Both the position numbers and the translations under genes were made by a program. A stretch of 64,000 nucleotides of DNA from Candidatus Aphodovivens excrementavium (GTDB taxonomy: Bacteria; Actinomycetota; Coriobacteriia; Coriobacteriales; Eggerthellaceae): positions 1 to 64,000 of the forward strand of contig DVKR01000018.1 in NCBI GenBank assembly GCA_018715935.1, written 5' to 3'. Below, piece after piece: positions 1-9,829 of the stretch. Under the pieces are notes generated by a model. The model was given only the letters and a program-made list of their open reading frames with translations. It was not told the DNA's origin and ran no database searches. How positions within the stretch are numbered: position 1 is the first letter of the stretch; each line of letters opens with the position of its first letter.

Positions 1-1235
1 GCAGCGTCCCTTTCCTCTAAAAGGGCAACGCTGCGCCCGAACTGCACCCCCGGCAGCTCCGAGCGCGCCTGCTCTGCGCAGCGAAGCGGGATGGCGCAGG
101 CGGCGTCCCGCTCGTTGAAGTCGTAGGGCACATCGTCGCGCTTTTCTGCCCAAGCGGCAACGAGCTGCGCGTCGGCGCCGAACGCCTTGGCGCATTTGAG
201 GAAGTGGTCGTTCTCGTCGAGCTCGAGCCACGCGTAATGGCGCCGAACGCGCTCGTCGCTCTCGAAGGGGGCGTTTTGCAGGCACACCTGCGCCGAGTTG
301 CGGTTGTCTGCGCTGCAATAATGAATGCCGATGCGCAGCTGCTCGTTTTCGGCGAACTCAAGCAAGCCGAGTGCTTCCTTCTCGCTGCGCGCCACGGGTA
401 TGCCTCCTCCGTACCAGTATCCATACAGGTAATTGAAGGGGTGCTTGCGCAGCTCCATACCGCGTTTGCGGAACTCTTCGGCATTGTGCAGCGGAAAGCA
501 CAGTTCAAGCAGGTTCATGCCCCGCACGCCCATGGCGTCGGCTCGGCGGATGAGCGCCTTCATTTCCTCAACAGATCCGGGTATCACCGGCATTTCAATC
601 ACCACGTCGGGCAGCATCTCGACTGCATGCTGCATTGCGGCGAACACACGCTCTTGGCGCGAGTCGAAGTCGCGCGGCTTCACGCTGAAGCGGATCTCGG
701 TAAGCCCGGCGTCCGCCAGGCGTTGCAGGTTGGCGCGGGTAAGCAGTTCGCCGTTGGTGTAGAGGCGCGTGTGCGCGGCGGGGTAAAGCTCGCGTGCGCG
801 GCGAAAGAACGCCACCACCGCGTCTTCGTTGAGCAGGGGCTCGCCGCCCGTTACGGCTAAGCAGCGGTATCGCGCGCCCGCAGCGTGCGCCTGCTCAAGC
901 TCTAGCACGATGTCTCGCCGGTGTGTTTGGAAGTGCTCGAAGTGCGGTTGGTTGACGTTGAAGCAGAAATAGCAGCTCTTGGTGCACTTGAGGTCAACGA
1001 ACACCGAGCCGGTCTCTTTGCCGGTGCGGCAGGCGAGGCAGGCGGGCGAAATCCACCGACGCCAGATGGAGGCGCCTCCGTTTTCGCAGTGGCAGCCAGG
1101 CTTGCCCGCAAACGCGAACCGGCGTGCGCGCTCGGACGACTCTTCCGCCTCGAACGGCAGCCCGTAGCGTTCCATATCCCGTTCGTAGGCGCGTTCGTTT
1201 TCCCGAAACGAAGCGATGCGGCAAGCCAGATCCAT
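1..1235 (-). CDS. Radical SAM protein, 3' end cut by the window edge
   Basis: The reading frame stays open from an ATG at 1235 to the left edge, about 411 codons. The radical SAM cluster motif CTKSCYFC (CxxxCxxC) lies near residue 85, preceded by an N-terminal Cys pair region (CHCENGG and CLACRTG) that may bind another metal or cluster. A GGEP-type glycine motif (TGGEPLL) follows, as expected for SAM binding. The ATG is chosen because AGGGGTG lies about 10 nt upstream. The gene is divergent from the carboxylase operon. The substrate is not recognisable; the missing C-terminus could hold an accessory domain. Family call is firm, function unknown. Confidence 0.85.
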   Translation of the reverse strand, partial: MDLACRIASFRENERAYERDMERYGLPFEAEESSERARRFAFAGKPGCHCENGGASIWRRWISPACLACRTGKETGSVFVDLKCTKSCYFCFNVNQPHFEHFQTHRRDIVLELEQAHAAGARYRCLAVTGGEPLLNEDAVVAFFRRARELYPAAHTRLYTNGELLTRANLQRLADAGLTEIRFSVKPRDFDSRQERVFAAMQHAVEMLPDVVIEMPVIPGSVEEMKALIRRADAMGVRGMNLLELCFPLHNAEEFRKRGMELRKHPFNYLYGYWYGGGIPVARSEKEALGLLEFAENEQLRIGIHYCSADNRNSAQVCLQNAPFESDERVRRHYAWLELDENDHFLKCAKAFGADAQLVAAWAEKRDDVPYDFNERDAACAIPLRCAEQARSELPGVQFGRSVALLEERDA

Positions 1236-1555
1236 GGCGGTTCACCCCTGACGTGTAGCGAAGCGTCTCACAGAAAGACACCTATCATGGTAGGTCATGT
1301 CTTGGGCAGATAAAAGCCTTTTAAAGAAGCGCAAACTGCATCAAAAGCATGCTGTTTTGCGAGGTCAAGAAAACGTTTCCTACTCCTTGCCATAGATGCC
1401 CGCCTTCAAAATCATACCTGAGGCGCCCGCCTCCTGTCGCGTCTTTGTGTCTCTTGTCCGTGAATTCGCGCTCCCTCGGCTTATCGGGCGTGATGATCTT
1501 CTATAATCTGTGTTTCGATCTTTGACTAATTGCAAACCGAAGGGGGTGTGAGTTC
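1236..1555. promoter_or_regulatory. Divergent intergenic region with a -10 box for the carboxylase operon
   Basis: This 320-bp gap separates the divergent radical SAM gene and the carboxylase operon. A consensus TATAAT lies at 1502-1507, about 50 nt before the first start codon; no strong -35 is visible at 17 nt. A short inverted repeat ACCTA-N6-TAGGT occupies 1280-1295 on the radical SAM side and could be an operator. No coding sequence is evident in the rest. Confidence 0.55.
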
Positions 1556-3457
1556 ATGCCAAGGCTTCAGATCATGGATACCACTATCCGTGACGGCCAG
1601 CAGAGCCTCTGGGCTACGCGCATGCAGATTGGCGACATGCTTCCCATTCTGCCTAAGATGGACCGCGTGGGGTATTGGGCAATCGAGGCCTGGGGTGGTG
1701 CCACGTTCGACACCTGCCTGCGTTTCCTCGATGAGAATCCGTGGGAGCGTCTGCGCTCCATTAAGGCGCAAACGCCGAATACGCCGCTTGCTATGCTTTC
1801 GCGTGGCCAGAATCTCGTGGGCTACAAGCACTACTCACGCGAGATCTGCAATCGCTTCATCAAAGCCGCAAAGCGCAACGGCGTGCATGTGTTCCGCGTG
1901 TTCGACGCGCTGAACGACATTCGCAACGTCGTGGACAACGCCGAAGCCATCAAAGAGTGCGGCGGTCATTTCGAAGGCGCTATCTCCTACACCATTTCGC
2001 CGGTTCACACGCTGGACAACTTCTTGGAGTACGGCCAACAGCTTAAAGACCTGGGCGCCGACTCCATTGCCATCAAAGACATGGCGGGCATGCTGACGCC
2101 GTATCGCACCGAGCGCATGGTAAAGGCGTTCAACGCTGAAATTGGCCTGCCGCTGCACATCCACTGCCACTACGTTGGCGGCATGGCTCCCGCCAACATC
2201 CTTAAGGCTGCCGAGGCCGGGGCGGCAATCGCCGACACCGCATCGGCGCCGCTGGCGTTTGGCAATTCCCAGCCTGCAGTCGAGATGATTGTGGCCGCCT
2301 TGCAAGAGAGCGCCTACGATACGGGCTTGAACCTCGATCTGCTGTTCGAAATCGCCGAATACTGGGAGGAAGTGCGCAAGCGCGGCCATTACAAGCGCGG
2401 CGTGTCTTCGCTCATTCACATGCAGGTCTACTCGCACCAGGTGCCGGGCGGCATGATGAGCAATCTGGTTTCCCAGTTGGAAGGCCAAAATGCGGCCGAC
2501 CGTTTGCCGGAAGTTATGGCAGAGATTCCAAAGGTCCGCGCAGAGGTTGGCTACCCGCCGCTGGTTACGCCGATGTCGCAGATCGTTGGCACGCAGGCGG
2601 TGTTCAACGTGCTTACCGGCAAGCGCTGGAGCATCGTTTCAAAGGAAATGAAAGACTATATTTGCGGCTACTACGGCAAAGCGCCGGGTCGTATGGACAA
2701 AGATGTGGTTGCCAAGGTTGTGGGCAACTCTCAAATTCTGCCGCCCGACGTGGCGCCGGGGTCTTTGGTGACCACCACCTTCAACGAGGTGGCCGAAGAG
2801 ATTGGCGACTTGGCCAAGAGCGAAGAGGACGTGCTGATGTACGCCCTGTTCCCCAACGAGGCCCGCACCTATCTGAGTAAGCACCGCACATCCGAAAGGG
2901 TTGACTTCCTGATGGAGCAGGAGTCCAGCCATACCAAGGAGGACGATTACGTGGACATCAATCAAATTCGCGAGCTGGTTCGCGTCGCCGAAGAAAGCGG
3001 CGTAGGCGAGATCGTTGTAGAAGAAGAGGGCATGCGCATTGCCGTTCGCATGCCGGGCTCTGTTCCGGCGCCTGCCGCCGCACCTGTTGCTGCTGCAGCT
3101 GCGGCTCCGGTGGCAACCGCCGCTCCCGCAGCGGCAGAACCCCAGGCGCCTGCCGCCGACGAAAAGACGCGTCCGTCAACGTGGCATTGCGTGACGGCTC
3201 CGATGGTGGGTACGTTCTACACGTCTCCCGCTCCGGGCGAGCCCCCGTTCGTCCAGGTTGGCGACGAGGTCACGGCAAACCAGACGCTGTGCATCGTTGA
3301 GGCAATGAAGCTGATGAACGAGATCACGTCTGAGGAAATGGGCACCATTCGCGAGGTCTGCCTTGAGGATGCCACCCCGGTCGAGTTTGGCACTCCGCTG
3401 TTCTACATCGAGCCTACTGCCAGCACTCCCGGCTCTTCGGCTCCGGAGACGGCATGA
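1556..3457 (+). CDS. Pyruvate/oxaloacetate carboxyltransferase fused to an AccB-like biotin carrier domain
   Basis: This 633-residue protein carries a PycB/OadA-type carboxyltransferase barrel ([11 protein letters not shown] start, HCHYVGG metal-binding motif near residue 204) in roughly residues 1-460. The rest resembles a whole AccB: an N-terminal stretch around [14 protein letters not shown], an Ala/Pro-rich hinge, and a biotinyl domain with the lysine in EAMKLMNE. With the adjacent biotin carboxylase it should carboxylate pyruvate to oxaloacetate (anaplerosis) or run the reverse reaction. The start ATG follows GGGGGTG. It overlaps accC by the ATGA junction, so the two are translationally coupled. 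The AccB-like rather than PycB-like biotin domain is the odd point. Confidence 0.9.
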   Translation: MPRLQIMDTTIRDGQQSLWATRMQIGDMLPILPKMDRVGYWAIEAWGGATFDTCLRFLDENPWERLRSIKAQTPNTPLAMLSRGQNLVGYKHYSREICNRFIKAAKRNGVHVFRVFDALNDIRNVVDNAEAIKECGGHFEGAISYTISPVHTLDNFLEYGQQLKDLGADSIAIKDMAGMLTPYRTERMVKAFNAEIGLPLHIHCHYVGGMAPANILKAAEAGAAIADTASAPLAFGNSQPAVEMIVAALQESAYDTGLNLDLLFEIAEYWEEVRKRGHYKRGVSSLIHMQVYSHQVPGGMMSNLVSQLEGQNAADRLPEVMAEIPKVRAEVGYPPLVTPMSQIVGTQAVFNVLTGKRWSIVSKEMKDYICGYYGKAPGRMDKDVVAKVVGNSQILPPDVAPGSLVTTTFNEVAEEIGDLAKSEEDVLMYALFPNEARTYLSKHRTSERVDFLMEQESSHTKEDDYVDINQIRELVRVAEESGVGEIVVEEEGMRIAVRMPGSVPAPAAAPVAAAAAAPVATAAPAAAEPQAPAADEKTRPSTWHCVTAPMVGTFYTSPAPGEPPFVQVGDEVTANQTLCIVEAMKLMNEITSEEMGTIREVCLEDATPVEFGTPLFYIEPTASTPGSSAPETA

Positions 3458-4809
3458 TGTTCGACAAAATCCTAGTGGCAAATCGCGGCGAGGTTGCGCT
3501 GCGCGTCATGCGCGCGGCGCGCGAGTTGGGCGTGAAGACCGTCGCCGTGTATTCCACAGAGGATGCCGATACCTATCCGGTGCAGTACTCCGACGAGGCC
3601 GTTTGCATCGGGCCTGCACAAGCGAATAAAAGCTATCTTGTTATCCCCAACATCATCGCCGCGGCTAAGAACACCGGAGCTCAGGCAATTCATCCGGGCT
3701 ACGGCTTTTTGGCCGAGAATGCCGACTTCGCCCGCGCTTGCGTAGACAACGACTTGGTGTTCATCGGCCCGAATGCCGATTGCATTGAGCGCATGGGCGA
3801 CAAATCGGCGGCACGCGAGACCATGAAGACGTGCGGCGTGCCCACGGTGCCCGGTTCCGATGGCTGCATCGACACGGTGGAAGAGGCGCGCGCGTTTGCC
3901 GAGAGCGTGGGGTATCCCGTTCTCATCAAGGCAACGGCGGGCGGCGGCGGAAAGGGCATGCGCGAGGTTCACGATCCGGCAGAGCTGGAGGCACAGTACC
4001 TGGCGGCTCGCTCCGAAGCAGGCGCTGCCTTTGGCAACGACGGCGTGTACTTGGAAAAACTGGTGCTTCGCCCGCGCCATGTGGAAATTCAGGTGCTGGC
4101 AGACGACCACGGCAATCATATCGCGCTGTGCGAACGTGACTGCTCGGTGCAGCGCCGTCACCAGAAGCTCATCGAAGAGGCGCCGTCTCCGGCACTTACC
4201 GAAGAGCTGCGTCGTGCAATGGGCGTTGCCGCCATCAAGGCGGTGCGCGCGGTGGACTATCGCAACGCGGGCACCATTGAGTTTTTGCTGGACGAAAGCG
4301 GGCATTTCTACTTCATGGAAATGAACACGCGCGTGCAGGTTGAGCATCCTGTATCCGAGCAGATCACCGGCGTCGACATCATTAAAGAGCAGCTGCGCAT
4401 CGCGGCGGGCGAGCCGATGAGCTGCGCCTCGCGTGCGCCGTTTGTTCCGTTTGGCCACGCGATGGAGTTCCGCATCAACGCAGAAGACCCCGAGCACGGC
4501 TTCCGCCCGTGTCCGGGCACCATCACGCGTTTCGAGCCGCCTGCCGGCCCGGGCGTGCGCGTGGAGAGCTACGTGCGCACCGGTTCGCGCATCTCTCCGT
4601 ATTACGATTCGATGGTGGCAAAGCTTATCGTCTACGGGCAGGATCGCGAGGAGGTTCTGGCTCGCGGGCGGCGCGCATTAGACGAATTCGTCATCGAAGG
4701 CATTGCAACCACGCTGCCGTTCCATCGTCGCGTGCTTGACAACCAGGTGTTCCGCGAAGGGAAAGCGTGCACCGACTTTATTGAGACTCAGATGGGAGAT
4801 CTCCTATGA
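3454..4809 (+). CDS. accC: Biotin carboxylase (acetyl-CoA/pyruvate carboxylase subunit)
   Basis: The 451-residue protein is full length for AccC/PycA. It starts [13 protein letters not shown], has the Gly-rich ATP-grasp loop GGGGKGMR near residue 165, and the [23 protein letters not shown] and [11 protein letters not shown] signatures. It carboxylates biotin with bicarbonate and ATP. Stop/start overlaps on both sides (ATGA with the upstream gene, ATGAG with asp23) place it in one operon. The partner biotin carrier is most likely the fused domain upstream; service to an unseen acetyl-CoA carboxylase is also possible because no accA/accD lies in the window. Confidence 0.93.
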   Translation: MMFDKILVANRGEVALRVMRAARELGVKTVAVYSTEDADTYPVQYSDEAVCIGPAQANKSYLVIPNIIAAAKNTGAQAIHPGYGFLAENADFARACVDNDLVFIGPNADCIERMGDKSAARETMKTCGVPTVPGSDGCIDTVEEARAFAESVGYPVLIKATAGGGGKGMREVHDPAELEAQYLAARSEAGAAFGNDGVYLEKLVLRPRHVEIQVLADDHGNHIALCERDCSVQRRHQKLIEEAPSPALTEELRRAMGVAAIKAVRAVDYRNAGTIEFLLDESGHFYFMEMNTRVQVEHPVSEQITGVDIIKEQLRIAAGEPMSCASRAPFVPFGHAMEFRINAEDPEHGFRPCPGTITRFEPPAGPGVRVESYVRTGSRISPYYDSMVAKLIVYGQDREEVLARGRRALDEFVIEGIATTLPFHRRVLDNQVFREGKACTDFIETQMGDLL

Positions 4810-5159
4810 GCGAACTGAACTTCGACGGCATGGCTATTGCCCCCGGCGTGTTGGAGACCATCGTCTCCATTGCGCTGGGAGATGTGGAAGGCGTTGCCGC
4901 CATCGGTTCTTCCAATGCGGCGAACCGTGGGATTCGCCAGGTGCTCGGCGGAAAGCCGTCCACGCAGGGCATCGAGATCGAGCTCGATGACGAGGGCAAG
5001 CTGCAGATTTCTGTGCATGTTGACGTGTACTATGGTCAGGTTTTGCCCGAGGTTGCCGACCGCGTGCGCACCGCTATCGCTGACGCGGTGGCAAGCCAGG
5101 TTGGTGCCGACGTCGCTTCGGTTGACGTATACATCGACGGAATTCAATTCTCGGAATAG
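4806..5159 (+). CDS. Asp23/Gls24 family envelope stress protein
   Basis: This 117-residue protein matches the Asp23 (DUF322) family: an opening around [21 protein letters not shown] and the typical middle [22 protein letters not shown]. Family members are small cell-envelope-associated proteins induced by alkaline or envelope stress. The start codon overlaps the accC stop (ATGAG). In many Gram-positives asp23 precedes nusB, as it does here. The exact role is not known. Confidence 0.88.
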   Translation: MSELNFDGMAIAPGVLETIVSIALGDVEGVAAIGSSNAANRGIRQVLGGKPSTQGIEIELDDEGKLQISVHVDVYYGQVLPEVADRVRTAIADAVASQVGADVASVDVYIDGIQFSE

Positions 5160-5444
5160 CTGCGCCGTTCCGCTCGCCGGCTGAGCGTCCGGCGCTGCGG
5201 CTTTCTTAGCTGCCGCGCTGTGCCGTGGGGGTGGATGGTTGTGCGCCATGGCGCGCTGTCGTCTGCCCGCAATGCGCGCCGTCGGAGGCGTCCTCTGCGG
5301 CATAGCTGCCGCGCGAGAGGGCACAAGACGCCCGGACGGAGAAGCCGGGATGAGCAGTCGGCGGCTGTAGCAGCTGCGCTAGGGCGCAACATGCCTGGGA
5401 TGGGCATCGGCTTACTGCAAATAATCGACACCTTGTAAGGACTT
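5160..5444. repeat. Intergenic gap with scattered TAGCTGCsGC copies echoing the asp23 stop region
   Basis: The last codon and stop of asp23 read into TAGCTGCGCC (5157). Related strings recur at about 5210 and 5306 (TAGCTGCCGCGC in both) and near 5368 (TAGCAGCTGCGC). No terminator with a T-run and no credible gene is visible. nusB has a good TAAGGA ribosome site at the right end. The repetition is weak but matches the gene-tail repeats seen elsewhere in the window. Confidence 0.4.
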
Positions 5445-5948
5445 ATGGCTACTAAACGACATCAACGTACAGCAGCGCGCCGTGCTGCATTGGCCTTGCT
5501 GTACACAAGCGAAATTACCGAAGAGCATGCAACTACCATCGCCGAGGAGGGGCGCGCGCTTGAGGAGGCGGGTCCTCTGACCGACTATGCCCAAAGGCTG
5601 GTCAAAGGCGTGGAGTCGCATATTGCTACCATCGACAAAGAGCTTGCGGCAACGGCGGAGAACTGGTCTGTTCATCGTATGCCTATCGTCGATCGCTCCA
5701 TTTTGCGTCTTGCGGTCTACGAGATGATGTTTGTGGATGAGGTGCCGGTTTCGGTGAGCATCAACGAGGCCATTGAGCTGGCGAAGGACTTCGGCGGCGA
5801 AGACGAGTCGCCTCGCTTTATCAATGGCGTGCTCGGCCGCATTGCGCGCAGGCAGGAAAGCGCGTCCGCAGCAGAGCCGGCTTCGGATGCAGCAGAGCCG
5901 TCTTCGGATCAGGCGGCGGTTGAGGAGGATGCGCAGCGTGACCTCTAA
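5445..5948 (+). CDS. nusB: Transcription antitermination factor NusB
   Basis: The 167-residue protein has the all-helical NusB fold signatures: RRAALALLYTSEI near the N-terminus, WSVHRMPIVDRSILRLAVYEM, and SVSINEAIELAKDFG. It binds boxA RNA with S10 in rRNA antitermination. The C-terminal 35 residues are an Ala/Ser/Glu-rich extension built partly by a perfect-length 21-bp tandem duplication (5868-5888 and 5889-5909, encoding AAEPASD then AAEPSSD). It overlaps the xseB start by 11 nt. Confidence 0.93.
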   Translation: MATKRHQRTAARRAALALLYTSEITEEHATTIAEEGRALEEAGPLTDYAQRLVKGVESHIATIDKELAATAENWSVHRMPIVDRSILRLAVYEMMFVDEVPVSVSINEAIELAKDFGGEDESPRFINGVLGRIARRQESASAAEPASDAAEPSSDQAAVEEDAQRDL

Positions 5949-6333
5949 GACCTACGACACTTTTGAAGAGCTGAATACGCGCTTGAAAGAAATCGTGGAA
6001 GCGGTGGGCGATGAGAGTCTGCCGCTTGACGACGCGCTGGCTCTTTACGAAGAGGCGGTGACGCTGGGGCTTCGCGCAAGCGATTTGCTTGAAGAAAACA
6101 TTCAGGAGCATGAGGCCCAAGAGGCTCGCGACGCCGACGAGAGGCCTGCCGACGTTACTGCTCAGGGCGAGGCTGCTGCGCACGGTGCGGCAGATGTGCA
6201 AAACGGGGCTGACGCGCTAAGCGACGCTCCCGCAACGGGCGAGGCAGCGGCGCAGAGTGCTGCCGCCTTCGCGCAGGACGCCGCAGCTCAGGAGGGCTCT
6301 CCCTTGCAGAACACTGCGGGCGAAGCCCAGTAA
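5938..6333 (+). CDS. xseB: Exodeoxyribonuclease VII small subunit with a long Ala-rich tail
   Basis: Residues 1-60 match XseB: TYDTFEELNTRLKEIVEAV, then SLPLDDALALYEEAVTLG, the helical pair that binds XseA. The GTG at 5938 is chosen because GAGGAGG lies 9 nt upstream; an in-frame ATG at 5929 would sit directly on that site. Normal XseB is 70-80 residues; here about 70 further residues rich in Ala, Gln, Gly and Asp follow. No xseA is in the window, so its partner must be encoded elsewhere. Confidence 0.85.
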   Translation: MTSKTYDTFEELNTRLKEIVEAVGDESLPLDDALALYEEAVTLGLRASDLLEENIQEHEAQEARDADERPADVTAQGEAAAHGAADVQNGADALSDAPATGEAAAQSAAAFAQDAAAQEGSPLQNTAGEAQ

Positions 6334-6348
6334 GATGGGGGCGTATGC

Positions 6349-8229
6349 ATGGAAGAGAAACGCATTCTCGATGCAGTGACATCACCTGCCGATCTTAAGT
6401 TGCTCAACAACGAAGAGCTTTCCATACTTGCCGACGAGATTCGCCGGGAGATCATTCATGTCGCCTCCCAGACAGGCGGTCATGTTGCCTCTTCGCTCGG
6501 TGCGGTGGAAATCATTCTCGCGGTGCACAGCATGATCAACTGCCCCCGTGACAAATTCGTGTTTGACGTGGGACATCAGGCATATGCGCATAAGCTGGTC
6601 ACCGGACGCCTGAAGCAGTTCGACACCTTGCGTCAATACGGCGGCATTTCGGGCTTTCCCAAGCCGAGCGAAAGCGCTTACGACGTTCATCCGTCGGGTC
6701 ACGCATCCGACTCTCTCTCGGTTGCCTACGGCATTGCCGCCGCGCGCGACATGTCGGGCGGCAACCAAAAGGTAGTTGCCCTTATCGGCGATGCGGCTTT
6801 GGCGGGAGGCATGGCCTTCGAGGCGCTGAACAGCATCGGCCAAACGCAAACGCCGATGGTTATCATCCTGAACGACAACGAGATGTCTATCTCCCGCAAC
6901 GTGGGCGCGCTGATGAAGCATCTGGGTGCCTTGCGCACGTCGGCGCAGTATCGGGAGACGCGCGACACGCTGCAAGCGCGCTTGGAGCATACCGGCGCGG
7001 CGGGAAAAGCACTGGTTAACCTGGGGCGCAACGTCAAGGAGTCGATGAAGCAGTTCATCATTCCGCATTCTATGATTTTCGAGCAGCTGGGTATATTGTG
7101 CACTGCCCCTATTGACGGGCACGATATCGGGCTGCTTAAAGAGACGCTTTCGGTGGCGCTTAACGCAGACGTCCCCGTGCTCATCCACGCCATCACGCAC
7201 AAGGGCGCCGGATACAAGCCTGCAGAGAAAGACCCCGAGAAGTTCCACGGCATTTCTCCTTTCGACGAGGCAACCGGGCAAGTCAAGAAAAAAGCCGCTG
7301 CAGCGCCAAGCTACACCGAGGTGTTTGGAAACGCGTTGGTGCGCGAGGCAAAGGCAGACGATCGGATCGTTGCCATGACGGCCGCTATGCAGGGCGGAAC
7401 GGGTCTGTCCGCCTTTGCGCGGGAGATTCCCAAGCGTTTCATTGACGTGGGTATTGCCGAAGAAAATGCCGTCGGCATGGCAAGCGGCCTGGCTATCGGC
7501 GGGAAAAAGCCCGTGTGCGCCATCTATTCCACGTTTTTGCAGCGTGCCGTCGACCAGATGATCATCGACTGCGCCCTTCCGAACCTGGACGTGGTGTTCG
7601 CCATCGACCGTGCGGGCATCGTGGGCGAAGACGGGCCTACGCATCATGGCATGTTCGATCTGGTGTATACGCGCATGGTTCCCAATATGCGCGTGCTTGC
7701 TCCGTCCAATGAGGCAGAGCTGGTGAGCGGGCTGCACACCGCCTTGCGTTTGGGCGGGCCTTTTGCCATTCGCTATCCGCGCGGCGAAGCGGAAGGAGTG
7801 CCGCTGCCCGATGCGCCCGAGCTGTTCGAGGAAGGACGCGCGGTCGTGCGGCGAGAGGGCGGCGACGTTGCGCTTTTGGCGTTCGGCAGCATGGTCGGCC
7901 GTGCGCTTGATGCGGCAGAGGAGCTTGCTTCTGCGGCGATAGACGCGCGTGTGGTTGACATGCGTTGGGTGAAGCCGCTCGACGTGGAGGCAATCCGCAG
8001 CGCTGCCGAAACGGGGTTTGTGGTTACCGTAGAAGACGGCGTAATTGAAGGCGGTGCCGGCGAGGGTGTGCTTGAGGTGCTTTCTCGAGAAGGGCTCACG
8101 CCAAAAACGCTGGTGCTCGGCATTGACGATAGGTACGTTCATCAGGGCAAGCCGAGCCTGCTTATGCACGACCTTGGCCTGGATGCTGAAGGAATTGCCG
8201 CTGCCACGCGCAGACTCATGGACAGGTAG
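6349..8229 (+). CDS. dxs: 1-deoxy-D-xylulose-5-phosphate synthase
   Basis: The full-length 626-residue DXS makes deoxyxylulose phosphate from pyruvate and glyceraldehyde 3-phosphate, the entry to the MEP isoprenoid pathway. Visible signatures are DVGHQAYAHKLVTGR, the thiamine-diphosphate motif GDAALAGGMAFEALN, and the transketolase-type C-terminal half with RAGIVGEDGPTHHG. It follows xseB by 15 nt and ends at a strong terminator, so it closes the carboxylase-asp23-nusB-xseB-dxs run. Confidence 0.96.
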   Translation: MEEKRILDAVTSPADLKLLNNEELSILADEIRREIIHVASQTGGHVASSLGAVEIILAVHSMINCPRDKFVFDVGHQAYAHKLVTGRLKQFDTLRQYGGISGFPKPSESAYDVHPSGHASDSLSVAYGIAAARDMSGGNQKVVALIGDAALAGGMAFEALNSIGQTQTPMVIILNDNEMSISRNVGALMKHLGALRTSAQYRETRDTLQARLEHTGAAGKALVNLGRNVKESMKQFIIPHSMIFEQLGILCTAPIDGHDIGLLKETLSVALNADVPVLIHAITHKGAGYKPAEKDPEKFHGISPFDEATGQVKKKAAAAPSYTEVFGNALVREAKADDRIVAMTAAMQGGTGLSAFAREIPKRFIDVGIAEENAVGMASGLAIGGKKPVCAIYSTFLQRAVDQMIIDCALPNLDVVFAIDRAGIVGEDGPTHHGMFDLVYTRMVPNMRVLAPSNEAELVSGLHTALRLGGPFAIRYPRGEAEGVPLPDAPELFEEGRAVVRREGGDVALLAFGSMVGRALDAAEELASAAIDARVVDMRWVKPLDVEAIRSAAETGFVVTVEDGVIEGGAGEGVLEVLSREGLTPKTLVLGIDDRYVHQGKPSLLMHDLGLDAEGIAAATRRLMDR

Positions 8230-8534
8230 CCGCCTGCCGTTGCGGGCTTGCTGCGCGCATCATTTTAGGGCGACAGCAGCCCCTCATTGTCGCTGAAAAA
8301 AGCGCCGCACGTTGCGGCGCTTTTTTTCGTGTGCGTCTTAGGCGCGCTTTGCGGCCGTTTCTCACTTTGGTTTTGCCTGGTTGTTTCGCTTCCGCTTCAT
8401 GTGCGTTTCCTGGCTGTTGCAAGGTGGTTCCTGTTCGGTTAACAGCTTCCTCCCACATCATTTCGAAACATTTGGATGTGAGTATTGAGTGCGTCAGCGC
8501 GCGACAAACCAATTCGAAAACGGGAGGTAAGACA
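8230..8534. terminator. dxs terminator (8301-8327) and amtB leader
   Basis: AGCGCCGC at 8301-8308 pairs with GCGGCGCT at 8314-8321 around a 5-nt loop, followed by a seven-T run and preceded by six A, so it may stop transcription in both directions. The remaining ~200 bp leads to amtB, whose ribosome site GGGAGG is at 8522-8527. TTTCGAAA at 8461 is a small palindrome. I see no clear nitrogen-control box and no gene. Confidence 0.8.
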
Positions 8535-9809
8535 ATGTTTGATACTGGCATGACGGGCTTCATGCTCATTTGCGCGATGCTCGTCTTTCTCATGACGCCT
8601 GGTTTGGCGTTTTTCTACGGCGGTCTGTCCCGTCGTAAAAACGTGGTCAACACGATGCTGATGTCTTTTGCCGTCTTGGGTATCGTTGGCGTTGTGTGGG
8701 TTGTGGCGGGCTGGTCGTTCGCCTACGGCGGGGACGGATCCATCCCCTTCTTCGGCGGGCTGGACCAGCTCGGATTGTTCGGTCTTGTGCAAGATACGAT
8801 TACCGCCAATGCCGACCCCGAAAGCGCCGGCACGTATCCGGGTTTGGTTGACGTTGCGTTCCAATGCGCTTTCGCGATGATCACCACCGCCATTATCACG
8901 GGTTCGTTGGCGGGCCGCATGAAGTTCGGAGCGGTGTGTTTGTTTGTGACCATCTGGGTGGTTGTCGTGTATGCGCCGCTGGCGCACATGGTGTGGGGCG
9001 GCGAGGGCAGCCTCATCGGCGACATGATTGGCGCGCTCGACTTCGCCGGCGGCGATGTCGTTCACATCAGCTCTGGCCTCACCGGTTTGATCCTCTGTCT
9101 GATTTTGGGCAAACGCCGCGAGTTCGGCATGATGAGCTATCGCCCTCACAACGTGCCGTTCGTTGCCTTGGGCGCTGCGCTTCTGTGGTTCGGCTGGTTC
9201 GGGTTTAACTCTGGATCCCAGTTCACGCCCGACGGCGTAGCTGCGCTGGCGATGGTGAACACCGTGACGGCATCTGCGGCGGCGCTTCTGTCGTGGCTGA
9301 TCATCGACCGCATCAAGGCGGGCAAGCCCACGCTGGTCGGCGCGGCGACGGGTTTGGTTGCCGGGCTGGTTGTCATTACTCCTGCCGCTGGTTTCGTGGA
9401 GCCTTGGGCGGCGCTTATCATGGGTCTGATTGTTTCTCCCGTCTGTTACTTTGCGATCTCGTTCCTCAAGAAGAAGATCGGCTACGACGACGCGCTTGAC
9501 GCGTTCGGATGCCACGCCGTAGGCGGCATTACCGGCGGCATACTCACCGGCATCTTCTGTGTGCCCGAGCTGTCTTGGACCGACTTCGGCGGCCTGATCT
9601 ACACCGGCGACTTCACTCTTCTGGGCGCGCAGGTGGCCGGCATCTTCATTACCATCGCGTTCGTTGCGGTGGCAGATGTGATCATCGGCTTAATCGTGAA
9701 GGCGATCTTCAAAGGCAAGCTGCGCGTGAGCGAGCAGGACGAGGCAATCGGCCTGGACGTCGCAGCTCATGGCGAGAGCGCGTACCCGGCGTATCTGGGT
9801 CTTGACTAA
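8535..9809 (+). CDS. amtB: Ammonium transporter AmtB
   Basis: This 424-residue membrane protein starts MFDTGMTGFMLICAMLVFLMTPGL and has about 11 membrane segments. The pore His pair is visible in PLAHMVWG and AFGCHAVGGITGG. It conducts ammonium/ammonia. The in-frame region upstream could be read as protein, but the ATG at 8535 has a GGGAGG site and starts with the family N-terminus. glnK follows 20 nt after the stop, the usual amtB-glnK pairing in which the PII protein blocks the channel in high nitrogen. Confidence 0.95.
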   Translation: MFDTGMTGFMLICAMLVFLMTPGLAFFYGGLSRRKNVVNTMLMSFAVLGIVGVVWVVAGWSFAYGGDGSIPFFGGLDQLGLFGLVQDTITANADPESAGTYPGLVDVAFQCAFAMITTAIITGSLAGRMKFGAVCLFVTIWVVVVYAPLAHMVWGGEGSLIGDMIGALDFAGGDVVHISSGLTGLILCLILGKRREFGMMSYRPHNVPFVALGAALLWFGWFGFNSGSQFTPDGVAALAMVNTVTASAAALLSWLIIDRIKAGKPTLVGAATGLVAGLVVITPAAGFVEPWAALIMGLIVSPVCYFAISFLKKKIGYDDALDAFGCHAVGGITGGILTGIFCVPELSWTDFGGLIYTGDFTLLGAQVAGIFITIAFVAVADVIIGLIVKAIFKGKLRVSEQDEAIGLDVAAHGESAYPAYLGLD

Positions 9810-9829
9810 ACAGGGAGAGGTGAAAAGGC

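Noticed and set aside
6382-8169. 595-codon open frame antisense to dxs
   Set aside because: Long antisense frames are common in GC-rich coding DNA; the dxs product is unmistakable and the antisense product has no family.
8331-8534. 68-residue N-terminal extension of AmtB
   Set aside because: The conserved AmtB N-terminus starts at 8535 behind a GGGAGG site; the extension covers the upstream terminator region.
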